Source: Candidatus Roseilinea sp. (GTDB lineage Bacteria > Chloroflexota > Anaerolineae > J036 > Brachytrichaceae). From it: a stretch of DNA of 64,000 nucleotides. Below, one piece after another: positions 41,929 to 50,038 of this stretch; positions within the stretch are counted from its first letter, which is position 1; the number at the start of each line of letters is the position of its first letter. Both the position numbers and the translations under genes were made by a program. The DNA is taken from NCBI GenBank assembly GCA_025998955.1, contig AP024676.1, positions 1,302,001-1,366,000 on the forward strand, written 5' to 3'. The notes beneath the pieces are model-generated. The model was not told the origin of the DNA, made no database searches, and saw only the letters and a program-made list of their open reading frames with translations.

Positions 41929-42654
41929 TCAACCGATGCCCAGCGTCCCTATACATCCTTCTATCGGCTGCAAGTGCTTGTCACCGTCCTGATACCCGAC
42001 GGCGCTAAACACGCCGGCTGCAGGCTGAAACAGCCGGCAGAGCTGTTCTCCGCCGGCCAAGCTACGATGCGCAAATGCTGTTGAACACACTGGCGCAGCG
42101 CGTGTCGCCGTGGGCACGCCGGCTTTGGTTTGGGCCAGCCATTTCTCTTCGTCTTGCGGGTGGCACAACCGCAGCGCGTTGACGCTCATGCCATATTCGC
42201 GCGCCGCGCTACGGCAGATCTCCTCGCCAAAGCGTTTGGTCAAGCCATAGAAGTGGCGCGAATCGGGCGGGATGTCTTCGTCGCTGTAATAATAGGGCGG
42301 CTCCAGCGGGTCTTTGTACACCGACATGGTGCTGGTGTACACCGCGTGCCTGATGCCGGCATCGTGTGCAGCCTTGAGCGCCAGATACACACCTTTGGCG
42401 TTCACGTCAAAGGCAGTCGTGATGCCCGAAATTGTGTCCCAGGCCAGGTTGCCCATGGCCATGTAGATCAGCGCGTCCATGTTCTGTGCTGCGCCGAGCA
42501 GGGCATCGTAGTGTGTCACGTCGCCGGCCACGTAGTCCAGTGTGGTGTCGGCCGGCGGGCGCAAATCAAACACCCGCAGCGTATGGTGCTGCTTTAGGAT
42601 TGGCAGCATCAAACTTCCCACATGTCCTGATCCACCGATTACAAGCACTTTCAT
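41929..42654 (-). CDS. NAD-dependent epimerase/dehydratase family protein
   Basis: A 241-residue extended-SDR protein starting MKVLVIGGSGHVGSLMLPIL after GAGGAGG. It has the Rossmann GGSGHVG, VAGDVTHYDALLGA, the Ser/Tyr active-site pair (YTSTMSVYKDP and YGLTKRFGEE) and ends VFSAVGYQDGDKHL. The segment between (after HPQDEEKWLAQT) is Ala/Ser-rich and does not show the normal substrate-binding helices, and the C-terminus is shorter than in relatives. The gene may carry compensating frameshifts or be partly decayed. The sugar or nucleotide-sugar substrate is unknown. Confidence 0.75.
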   Translation of the reverse strand: MKVLVIGGSGHVGSLMLPILKQHHTLRVFDLRPPADTTLDYVAGDVTHYDALLGAAQNMDALIYMAMGNLAWDTISGITTAFDVNAKGVYLALKAAHDAGIRHAVYTSTMSVYKDPLEPPYYYSDEDIPPDSRHFYGLTKRFGEEICRSAAREYGMSVNALRLCHPQDEEKWLAQTKAGVPTATRAAPVCSTAFAHRSLAGGEQLCRLFQPAAGVFSAVGYQDGDKHLQPIEGCIGTLGIG

Positions 42655-42677
42655 CATTCCCTCCTCTTTTGAACCGA

Positions 42678-42926
42678 ACCACGAAGAATCAAAGGACACG
42701 AAGATGAGTTTATCCTGATCCTCTTTGTGTTCCTGGTTTTTTCGTGGTTGATTGATAGAGAGTCAACCACGAAGAATCAAAGGACATGAAGATGAGTTTA
42801 TCCTGATCCTCTTTGTGTTCTTGGTTTCTTCGTGGTTGATTCATAGAGAGTCAACCACAAAGAATCAAAGGACACGAAGGGAAACCTGGCCATCACCCTC
42901 TTTGTGTTCTTCGTGCCTTTGTGGTG
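42678..42926. repeat. 88-base tandem repeat with long inverted arms (three copies)
   Basis: Units start at 42678, 42766 and 42854. Each begins ACCACGAAGAATCAAAGGAC and ends in the complementary CTTTGTGTTC...TTCGTGGTTG, so every unit can fold into a long imperfect hairpin. The third is shortened and diverged. It fills the whole gap between the epimerase and the creatininase remnant. Confidence 0.9.
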
Positions 42927-42933
42927 TGTTCGC

Positions 42934-43373
42934 CTAACCCGGCTCGAATGGCTGCCACTGCGCAATCTCGCGCACCAGCGCCACGATCTCGCTGACAGCC
43001 ACCTCGAAAAGCACCTCCCCCTTTTCGGGTGTGGAGATTTCTGGATGTCCGAGCGCCCCGGTACGGGTCACATGCTCGAACGGCTTAGCGACCGACACGC
43101 GGCTGCTTCGACTGCTGTCCGGGCAATAGAACGCGGAGCCAATGTCGAAATTTGCCCCGCGCGCCAGATCAAGCCACACCAGTTCCGGGCGCAGGCGCAG
43201 GATCATGCTGGTCTCCAGCTCGCAGGCATGGGTGACGTGCTTTTGTTCGAGCAGGTCGATCCGCGCGATCTGCTCGGCCGCAACGGTGAACCACGAGCCA
43301 AGCACCAGCCACAGGTCGCGCTCATTGCGCCGGGCTATCTGCACGCGATACGGGGCGGCGCTGCCCGGCCCGC
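42934..43373 (-). pseudogene. Creatininase-family amidohydrolase, C-terminal remnant
   Basis: The minus strand reads RRNERDLWLVLGSWFTVAAE, then HVTHACELETSMILRLRPEL, SAFYCPDSSRSSRVSVAKPF and TGALGHPEISTPEKGEVLFE. This is the second half of a creatininase/creatinine amidohydrolase family protein, including the ACELETS motif (metal-binding Glu) and ALGHPE. The N-terminal half with the first metal ligands is missing; upstream of ~43373 the frame becomes Arg-rich nonsense overlapping a WD40 remnant on the other strand. Confidence 0.72.
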
Positions 43374-43439
43374 CGCGGCTAGCTGCGCTCGATGCAGGAT
43401 CCCCGCCTGCATCCCCTGCCATAGCTGCGCTCCATGGAG

Positions 43440-43670
43440 GGGTATCCCGGCACGGGTGTGGGCCGTGGCAGTGCGCCCGGACAGGCGCACCATCCTCAGC
43501 ACTCCGGGCGACAGAACCCTGCGCGCCTGGGACCTGGACGGCGGTCAGTCGCGCCTGCTCTTCTGAAACGACGCTCCCTTGCTTTTTCTCTGGCCCTCTC
43601 CGGCGATGGCCGCACGATGGCCTGCGGCGATGACGCCGGGTGGTTGTGGATTTTTGAGTGGGTGCGGTGA
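43440..43670 (+). pseudogene. WD40-repeat protein, C-terminal remnant
   Basis: One frame gives VAVRPDRRTILSTPGDRTLR followed by AWDLDGGQSRLL, a WD40 blade. A second frame gives LALSGDGRTMACGDDAGWLW, then IFEWVR and a stop. Together they are the last two blades of a WD40 propeller with a frameshift between them near 43566. Confidence 0.6.
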
Positions 43671-43742
43671 TGCCGGCCACGCATGGAGCCACGAATGACG
43701 GAGGGACGCAGTACGCACCACGAGCCACAGACAATTTGCTCA

Positions 43743-44156
43743 CGGCTATGCGCTGCTGATCGGCGTGGGCGAATGCGCCTGCGCAGAGCGTGCTGACCGC
43801 CCCCGGGCTGTGCGGCTCCCCTGCCGACCACATCCGCCTGCTGCACGACGCCGACGCCACCAGTCAGGTCATCCTTGACGGCCTGGCCTGGCTGGACGGA
43901 CAGGCGGCCGCCGACGGCGACGCCACGGCCGAGCAGCCCCCCTTCCTCGACGCGGCGACCGAGGACTTTCCGGTGGCACTGCTGCGCGGGGGCAAGGAGC
44001 TGCCGGGCCGGTGAATGGGCGGCCACGCAGGAGGAGGCCGCCGTGCGTAGCGGACGGGTCGTGCAGGCCATCGTCGAGCGTGCCGTGGCGATTGGCGGGG
44101 ACGTGAGTGGCAGCGTGATCGTCACCGGCGACCAGAACACAGTGCAGCAGGCGTAA
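43743..44156 (+). pseudogene. Caspase-like (peptidase C14) protein remnant with a GGDVSGSVIVTGD tail
   Basis: One frame begins HGYALLIGVGECA, the first strand of a caspase/metacaspase fold. After a frameshift near 43785 the next frame gives VLTAPGLCGSPADHIRLLHD and ADATSQVILDGLAWLDGQAA, the usual alpha-helix after the first strand. The catalytic His/Cys part is missing. A third frame ends in VAIGGDVSGSVIVTGDQNTV and a stop at 44156, a short motif of the kind found at the ends of Chloroflexota and cyanobacterial conflict-system proteins. At least two frame breaks mean it is inactive. Confidence 0.55.
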
Positions 44157-44264
44157 GCCAACTGCGAGCAGTTGTCCTAGGGGATGGTATGATCCCGGTC
44201 GTTGTTAAACAGTTTTGCCGTAGCGATCGGCCTTACTTAACGAGTCGTAAATAAGGATCGATCT

Positions 44265-44450
44265 ATGCGGCGCGGTCTAACCGGACGCTATGAACCAACA
44301 TCGGTTGCAGGGGAGACAATTCGTGCTTTCGTTCCGTTCCCTCTCCCGCCTGAACCACCATTGGAACTCACGGCTCAACGCCAACAGTTGCTGGAACGCG
44401 CGACTCTGGCGTTGGGGCGACTCGATAGTGTGACCCTGCTGCTCAGTTGA
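44265..44450 (+). pseudogene. Fic-family protein, N-terminal fragment
   Basis: The frame starts MRRGLTGRYEPTSVAGETIR and continues AFVPFPLPPEPPLELTAQRQ with LERATLALGRLDSVTLLL. This is the N-terminal Fic_N domain ('G.Y..TS.AGE..RAFVP.PLPP.PPL') of a stand-alone Fic AMPylase. It is cut after 61 codons exactly where the 35-base repeat (44440-44474) begins. The catalytic HPFxxGNG domain is absent. Confidence 0.8.
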
Positions 44451-44474
44451 AAACCTGCCGATGCGAGGACGCAC
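44440..44474. repeat. 35-base exact repeat, copy 2 (probable IS scar)
   Basis: Identical over 35 bases to 29937-29971 and in the same orientation. It truncates the Fic gene fragment. No transposase follows here, so it looks like a solo transposon end or deletion scar. Confidence 0.75.
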
Positions 44475-44606
44475 ACAGCGGTGCGCGTTGTAGATTAAAA
44501 GACTTGACACGACCTTCGCAATTATGGCAAAATGCGCGCAGCGCAAATTGACGCCTGATAATGAGCAAAGGACTAACGCACACTGCTAAGAATGCAGGGG
44601 GGAAAG

Positions 44607-45512
44607 ATGAGCAGAAGAATTCTGATTGTTCTGCCTGGAATTCTCTCGTTGGCCTGCAGCTTTACCGTCAACCTTCCCTCTCCTGCTGAGCCAGCGCTTC
44701 CCACTGGGACGCCTGCGCCGGCCCAATCAACGCCGCTATCTTCTGGCGCAGCAGTCCTGCCAACTGCAACGATTGCGCTTGAACCGACGGCGGCACCTTC
44801 TTCGGCGGCATTGCCTGCACCGAATGTGACCTGCAACGAGATCGCCCTGTACCTGGAGTCCTCGCTGGGCAGCGCCTTCTCGTGCGATACGAAAGCGGCA
44901 TCCGAAGGGCCTGATGTCTACCCCGAACACACCCTGCTCACCCTGGAGGGGTACCCGCTGAGCGGCGACGCTCTCGACCAGCCAGTAGTGCACGTTTTCC
45001 CGATCGCGGCGTATCAATCTCTCGCCGAAGCAGCGACAGAGCGCTTGAACACGTTGCAAAACCTGTTGGCAAGTGAAAGCGTTCCCGTGTATGCGTTTGG
45101 GGCTTCATTGGAAGGCTTGCCTTTCCTGCCCCTTTACAACGCCGGCCAGGTCTTTTACGCCCAATATCAGAAATTGCCCTTTCAGAATGGGAAGGGTATT
45201 CGCTATCTGACCGCTTTTGCTCAGGATGTGTTCCCTGTAAGCAATAGGCAGTTGCTGTATACCTACCAGGGGATCACGCAAGATGGGAAGTACTGGGTTG
45301 CAGTGATTTTGCCCGTCAGGCATCCACTTTTGCCGGACGATGTCGCTGCCGAGAATCTTCCCGGTGGTCTCTCCTGGGAGCAGTTCGAAGCCAACTATCC
45401 CGCTTACATCAATCAAATCGCTGCGATGCTGAATGCCCAGCCCGCAAATTCGTTTGTCCCATCGCTGGAGGCGCTAGATTCGTTGGTGACGCGCATGCAG
45501 ATTTCGCCGTGA
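44607..45512 (+). CDS. Lipoprotein of unknown function
   Basis: A 301-residue protein from the ATG at 44607 (MSRRILIVLPGILSLACSFT) with a lipobox LSLACS, preceded by GGGGGGAAAG. A Pro/Thr/Ala linker covers about residues 25-70. The mature domain has CNEIALYLESSLGSAFSCD, HTLLTLEGYPLSGDALDQPV, VHVFPIAAYQSL and IRYLTAFAQDVFPVSNRQLL. I do not recognise a named family; similar secreted proteins occur in Chloroflexota. A TTGACA at 44504-44509 upstream may be a -35 element. Confidence 0.7.
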   Translation: MSRRILIVLPGILSLACSFTVNLPSPAEPALPTGTPAPAQSTPLSSGAAVLPTATIALEPTAAPSSAALPAPNVTCNEIALYLESSLGSAFSCDTKAASEGPDVYPEHTLLTLEGYPLSGDALDQPVVHVFPIAAYQSLAEAATERLNTLQNLLASESVPVYAFGASLEGLPFLPLYNAGQVFYAQYQKLPFQNGKGIRYLTAFAQDVFPVSNRQLLYTYQGITQDGKYWVAVILPVRHPLLPDDVAAENLPGGLSWEQFEANYPAYINQIAAMLNAQPANSFVPSLEALDSLVTRMQISP

Positions 45513-46081
45513 GCAGGCCAGGCTCGCCTGGCAAGAGGCGTTGCAGCGGAATGGCGCCCACAGCGCGGCCGATCGGACAGCCATGACGGCATGGCACCGT
45601 GAGGCGTTGCGCGCAGTTGCTGTAATGGCCGTTGCGCGTGGCCATAGCGGACAACTGTTGCCATGTAAACACGAGTTACGGGACCGCGGCGGGCGCCAAC
45701 AAACCCAGCATCGTTGCTCTAGCGCTTCGACAAGTGCCATCCGCGGCTGCCGGAGAAGCACGACGTGTAGAAGAATAGCCACCTGCGTTTGAGCGCTCCC
45801 GTTACGGCGCACCGTCCACTTCTGCCGCCGATTAGGGTCGGCACAGCACAAGGCGCTATATTGGCTCCCTATCGCGCGCGAAGAGAAAGGCTGCCTATGA
45901 ACGTCGTCAATTCATCGGGCTCGCGATGATTATCCCCTTGAATGATTATCCCCTTGTATGATGCGAAGCCCTGAGAGATGCGCCGTTAAGGGTTGCGCAT
46001 ACGCCACACATACAAGACAATTCCGAGCATATCCGCGCCGATATTCTTGTGTCATCCAATTTCAACCGAGGAGGATCAAGT
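45513..46081. other. Intergenic stretch without recognisable gene
   Basis: No frame shows a known domain. A weak plus-strand frame (ALQRNGAHSAADRTAMTAWH) could be decayed coding sequence. Near 45926-45962 a short direct repeat TGATTATCCCCTTG occurs twice. The last ~100 bases should hold the promoter of the BMP-type importer, with ribosome-binding site GAGGAGGA just before 46082. Confidence 0.5.
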
Positions 46082-47320
46082 ATGAAGACCAATCACCACA
46101 AACTCCACAAAAGCCTGGCGGCGTCGCTGCTGATTGGCGCTTTGGCGAGCGCATGCGCTGCGCCACCCCCATCCGCTGCGCCAGCGCAACCCGCCGCGCC
46201 GGCTGCCGGCGAACCCTTCATCGTCGGTATGGTCATCGTCGGCCCGATGAACGACAAGGGCTGGAACGAGGCCCACGTCGAGGGCACCAAGTACGTGATG
46301 GAGAAGATGCCCAACGTCAAGTTCGAATATGTGGACAAGGTTAACCCCGGTGACCGGCCCAACGTTAAGGGCTCGCAGGTAGCCGATGAGCTGATTGCCA
46401 AAGGCGCCAAGGTCGTCATCTTCAACTCGGACGACTTCAAGGACGACGCCCTAGAGACGGCCAAAAAGCATCCTAATGTCGTCGTGATCCACGCTTCGGG
46501 CGACTATGCGTGGAAGGAGGGTAAGAACTACAAGGATCAGCCCAACCTCGGCAACTTGATGTCGAAGATGGAGCCCGGTTGGATGATCGCCGGCTGCGCC
46601 TCGGCGCTGGGCAGCGAGAACGGCAAGATCGGCACGGTCGGCCCGCTGATCAACGAGGAGACGCGCCGCTACGCCAGCGCCGCCTACCTGGGCGCGAAGT
46701 ATTGCTGGGAGAATTACAAGAAGCGCGATCCAAAGGAGCTTCAGTTCAAGATTACGTGGATCGGCTTCTGGTTCAACATCCCCGGCGTCACGCTCGACCC
46801 GACGAAAGTCGCCGACGACTTCTACAACGGTGGCTTCGACGTGGTGATGAGCGCGATAGACACGCCGGAAGTCGCCGTGCAAGGCAAGAAAGCCGCCGAG
46901 GCCGGCAAACGGGTAAAGTACCACCACTACGACTACAAGGGTGGCTGCGACCTTGCGCCGGACATCTGCCTAGGCGTGCACTACTACAACTGGGGGCCGG
47001 GCTATCTCAAGATCATCCAAGAGGCCATGGCCGGCACCTACAAGGGCACGTGGACTTGGGCCGAAGCCGATTGGAAGGACTTAAACAACCCCGACACTTC
47101 GGCGTTCGGCTACATCAAGGGCAAGGCGCTGGGCGCGGAGAACGAAAAGCTCCTCGATGAGTTCATCAAGGGCTTGGGCGACGGCAGCATTGATCTATGG
47201 AAAGGCCCGCTGAACTTCCAGGATGGCACCGTCTTCCTGAAAGACGGCGAGCGCGCCACCGACCAGCAGATCTGGTATCTGCCACAACTGTTGGAGGGCA
47301 TGGAAGGGCCAAGCCAATAG
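46082..47320 (+). CDS. BMP-family ABC transporter substrate-binding lipoprotein
   Basis: A 412-residue lipoprotein. Signal peptide MKTNHHKLHKSLAASLLIGA ends in lipobox SAC, followed by an Ala/Pro linker. The BMP (basic membrane protein, PnrA/Med) domain shows FIVGMVIVGPMNDKGWNEAH, VADELIAKGAKVVIFNSDDF, HPNVVVIHASGDYAWKEG and ICLGVHYYNWGPGYLKIIQE. It starts a four-gene operon with an ATPase and two permeases. BMP systems usually import nucleosides or purines, some riboflavin; the precise ligand is not deducible. The ATG at 46082 follows GAGGAGGATCAAGT. Confidence 0.92.
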   Translation: MKTNHHKLHKSLAASLLIGALASACAAPPPSAAPAQPAAPAAGEPFIVGMVIVGPMNDKGWNEAHVEGTKYVMEKMPNVKFEYVDKVNPGDRPNVKGSQVADELIAKGAKVVIFNSDDFKDDALETAKKHPNVVVIHASGDYAWKEGKNYKDQPNLGNLMSKMEPGWMIAGCASALGSENGKIGTVGPLINEETRRYASAAYLGAKYCWENYKKRDPKELQFKITWIGFWFNIPGVTLDPTKVADDFYNGGFDVVMSAIDTPEVAVQGKKAAEAGKRVKYHHYDYKGGCDLAPDICLGVHYYNWGPGYLKIIQEAMAGTYKGTWTWAEADWKDLNNPDTSAFGYIKGKALGAENEKLLDEFIKGLGDGSIDLWKGPLNFQDGTVFLKDGERATDQQIWYLPQLLEGMEGPSQ

Positions 47321-47398
47321 GGCTATCACTTTTGCTGGCCGGTGCGTCCGCCATGATGCGCGCATCGGCCAGCATACACGCGCGAACAACGCTCAGCA

Positions 47399-48913
47399 GT
47401 GAACGTCGAACTGCGCCACATCCACAAGCACTTCGGCAGCGTCCACGCCAATGACGATGTCTCGCTCACAGTCGAGGCCGGGACGATCCACGGGCTGCTG
47501 GGCGAGAACGGCGCCGGCAAGAGCACGCTGGTTAAAATCCTTAGCGGCTTCATTACCCGCGACAGCGGTGAGATCGTGCTCGGCGGGCAGCCGGCGCATA
47601 TTCAATCGCCGGCCGATGCCCTGCGCTACGGCATCGGCATGCTGCACCAGGACCCCCTGGATTTTCCGCCGCTCACTGCCATTGAGAACTTCATGGCCGG
47701 CTCGCCAACGACGCCGGTGCTGCTGAACGCGCGCGCCGCCGAGCGAAACTTCCGAGCCTTGTGCCGACAGTTCCATTTCGACCTCGATCCACACGCGCGC
47801 GTGAGCGACCTGACCGTGGGCGAGCGCCAGCAACTGGAAATCGTGCGCCTATTGGCCAACGGCGCCAGCACCCTCATCCTCGACGAGCCGACCACCGGCA
47901 TCTCAGCAACACAAAAAACGCTGCTCTTCGATGCGCTGCGCCAACTAGCGCAGGAGGGCAAATCCATCATCTTCGTCTCGCACAAGCTCGAAGATGTGGA
48001 AGCGCTGTGCGATTGCGTCACCGTGATGCGCCGGGGACGGGTGGTGGGCGATCTGAACCTGCGCCCTTACCGCGCGAACGGTCAAGACGCGCACGGGCCA
48101 ACCGATCAGCAGTTTGAAGTCACGGCGCGCATCGTCGAGATGATGTTCGGCAAAGAGTTGGCCATGCCCGTCAAGCCGGCGACGCACCAGGACGAAGTCA
48201 TCCTCAGGTTGGATGGCCTCGTCTTGCGCAGCGACCGGCTGGAGATGCGCATCGAGCATTTGGCCGTGCAACGTGGCGAGGTGATCGGCATCGCCGGCTT
48301 GGAAGGGAGCGGACAGCAACTCTTCTTGCTGACTTGCGCCGGCCTCGAACATCCGGCTGCCGGCTCGATCCACGTCGGCGGGCGCGACCTGACGCACAAG
48401 CCCTACAGCGACTTCGTGAAAGCCGGCGTGTGCTACCTGCCCGCCGACCGGCTGCGCGAGGGGTTGATCAACGGCCTGAGCATCCAAGAGCACGTCGCGC
48501 TGCGCATGTCGAACAAGGGCATTTTCATTGATCGCGCGGCTGCAGCGCAGGAAGCCGAGCGCGCCATCGCCACGTTCAACATCCGCGGCCGGCCGGACAC
48601 GGCCGTCGAGCGGCTCTCCGGCGGCAACCAGCAGCGCACCCAACTGGCGCTGATGCCCTCTCCGCTCAACGTGCTGCTCATGGAGCATCCCACGCGCGGC
48701 CTGGACATCGAATCCACGCTGTGGGTGTGGCAGCAGCTCATTGCACGCTGCAACCAAGGCACGGCGATCTTGTTCGCATCGTCCGACCTGGACGAGATCG
48801 TGCAATACAGCGACCGCGTCATCGTGTTCAGCGGCGGACGCATCTCGCCGCCGATCGCCGCCGCAGCGCTGACCGCCGACTCGCTGGGGCAGATGATCGG
48901 CGGCCGATTCTGA
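47399..48913 (+). CDS. BMP-type nucleoside ABC transporter ATPase
   Basis: A 504-residue protein with two ABC domains and a GTG start (47399). Domain 1: [14 protein letters not shown] near 36-49, signature LTVGERQQLEIVRLLANGAS and LILDEPTTGIS. Domain 2: IAGLEGSGQQLFLLTC (degenerate P-loop), LSGGNQQRTQLALMPSPLNV and LLMEHPTRGLDIES, in which the usual Walker B 'DEP/ENP' reads EHP. An inserted stretch (GQDAHGPTDQQFEVTARIVE) lies between domains. It energises the permeases at 48941 and 50035. Confidence 0.9.
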   Translation: MNVELRHIHKHFGSVHANDDVSLTVEAGTIHGLLGENGAGKSTLVKILSGFITRDSGEIVLGGQPAHIQSPADALRYGIGMLHQDPLDFPPLTAIENFMAGSPTTPVLLNARAAERNFRALCRQFHFDLDPHARVSDLTVGERQQLEIVRLLANGASTLILDEPTTGISATQKTLLFDALRQLAQEGKSIIFVSHKLEDVEALCDCVTVMRRGRVVGDLNLRPYRANGQDAHGPTDQQFEVTARIVEMMFGKELAMPVKPATHQDEVILRLDGLVLRSDRLEMRIEHLAVQRGEVIGIAGLEGSGQQLFLLTCAGLEHPAAGSIHVGGRDLTHKPYSDFVKAGVCYLPADRLREGLINGLSIQEHVALRMSNKGIFIDRAAAAQEAERAIATFNIRGRPDTAVERLSGGNQQRTQLALMPSPLNVLLMEHPTRGLDIESTLWVWQQLIARCNQGTAILFASSDLDEIVQYSDRVIVFSGGRISPPIAAAALTADSLGQMIGGRF

Positions 48914-48940
48914 TTCGCCTGTGAAAATCTGGAGAATCTA

Positions 48941-50038
48941 ATGGAAGGCACCGCAGCGCCCCAGACGATGACCACGCCGGCGCATATTGCCGGCCTGCCG
49001 CCGGCGTTCTACCGCATCGGCGCGTTCGTCATCTCGCTCATCCTCGTTGCGTTCATCATCTTGATCTCCGGCGCTTCGCCCACAACGGTGATCGGCAGCA
49101 TGGTGAGCGGCGCGTTGGGCAATGCCGACCAGATCGGGCGCGTGATCGCCACGCTCTCGCCGTTGTTGCTCTGCGCCGCCGGCCTGGTCTACACGTTCAA
49201 CGCAGGTCTATACAACCTAGGCGTCGAAGGACAAATCACATTCGGCGCAATCGCCGCAACGTGGGTGCTGCGATTGCTCTATCCCGAAGGCGCCACGGCC
49301 AGCCTGCTGCCGCCGCCGGTCGCCATCGCGCTGGCCATCCTCGTAGGCGGCATCGGCGGCGTGCTCTGGGGATTGCTGGCCGGCGCGCTGCACGTGTACG
49401 GCCGCATCAGCGAGATCTTCGCCGGCCTCGGCCTGAACTTCGCCGCCACCGGCATCGCTATCTACCTGATCTTCGGCCCATGGAAGCGGCCGGGCGTCGC
49501 CTCGCTCAGCGGCACACAGCCGTTTGATGAGTCGCTGTGGCTGGGCACCTTCGGCAGAACCGAGGCCACGCCCGTGGCGCTGGCGCTGGGCTTGATTGCG
49601 CTCATCATCACCATCGTCGTCATGCGCAACACCTACTTCGGGCTGCGCCTGCGCGCAGTGGGTCGCAACCTGCGCGCGGCGTATGTGCTGGGCGTGCCGG
49701 CGCGCCGCCAGTTGCTCAGCGCGTTCTTCATCTGTGGGTTGTTCGCCGGCGTCGCCGGCGCGCTGCAGGTCGTGGGCGTATTCCACCGTCTGATCCCCAA
49801 CATCTCCAGCAACCTGGGCTTCCTCGGATTGCTGGTGGTGATGCTGGTGAACTTCGATCCGTTGTGGATTTTGCCGGTGGCGTTCTTCTTCAGCGCGCTG
49901 AACATCGGCAGCCTGCAACTGCCGCTCTCCCTGGGGTTGGAATCTTCGCTTTCCGGCGTGATCCAGGGGTTGCTGGTGCTCTTCGCGCTGCTCGGCCGAG
50001 GCCTGGCGCAGAAATACGGCCGCAAGCCCGAAGGATGA
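48941..50038 (+). CDS. BMP-type nucleoside ABC transporter permease 1
   Basis: A 365-residue BPD_transp_2 permease with about nine to ten membrane helices. Family motifs: LSPLLLCAAGLVYTFNAGLY followed by NLGVEGQITFGA, GRISEIFAGLGLNFAATGIA, and LRLRAVGRNLRAAYVLGVPA. It starts 27 bases after the ATPase stop and its stop overlaps the next start (ATGA), so it is tightly coupled to permease 2. Confidence 0.9.
   Translation: MEGTAAPQTMTTPAHIAGLPPAFYRIGAFVISLILVAFIILISGASPTTVIGSMVSGALGNADQIGRVIATLSPLLLCAAGLVYTFNAGLYNLGVEGQITFGAIAATWVLRLLYPEGATASLLPPPVAIALAILVGGIGGVLWGLLAGALHVYGRISEIFAGLGLNFAATGIAIYLIFGPWKRPGVASLSGTQPFDESLWLGTFGRTEATPVALALGLIALIITIVVMRNTYFGLRLRAVGRNLRAAYVLGVPARRQLLSAFFICGLFAGVAGALQVVGVFHRLIPNISSNLGFLGLLVVMLVNFDPLWILPVAFFFSALNIGSLQLPLSLGLESSLSGVIQGLLVLFALLGRGLAQKYGRKPEG

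Noticed and set aside
42678-42926. Possible CRISPR array near the cas operon
   Set aside because: Units are 88 bases with no unique spacers; most of each unit is repeated, so these are tandem hairpin repeats.
42904-43860. 220- and 308-codon overlapping ORFs taken as whole genes
   Set aside because: Only parts of each carry domain similarity (creatininase C-terminus on minus, WD40 end on plus); the rest is Arg-rich shadow sequence.
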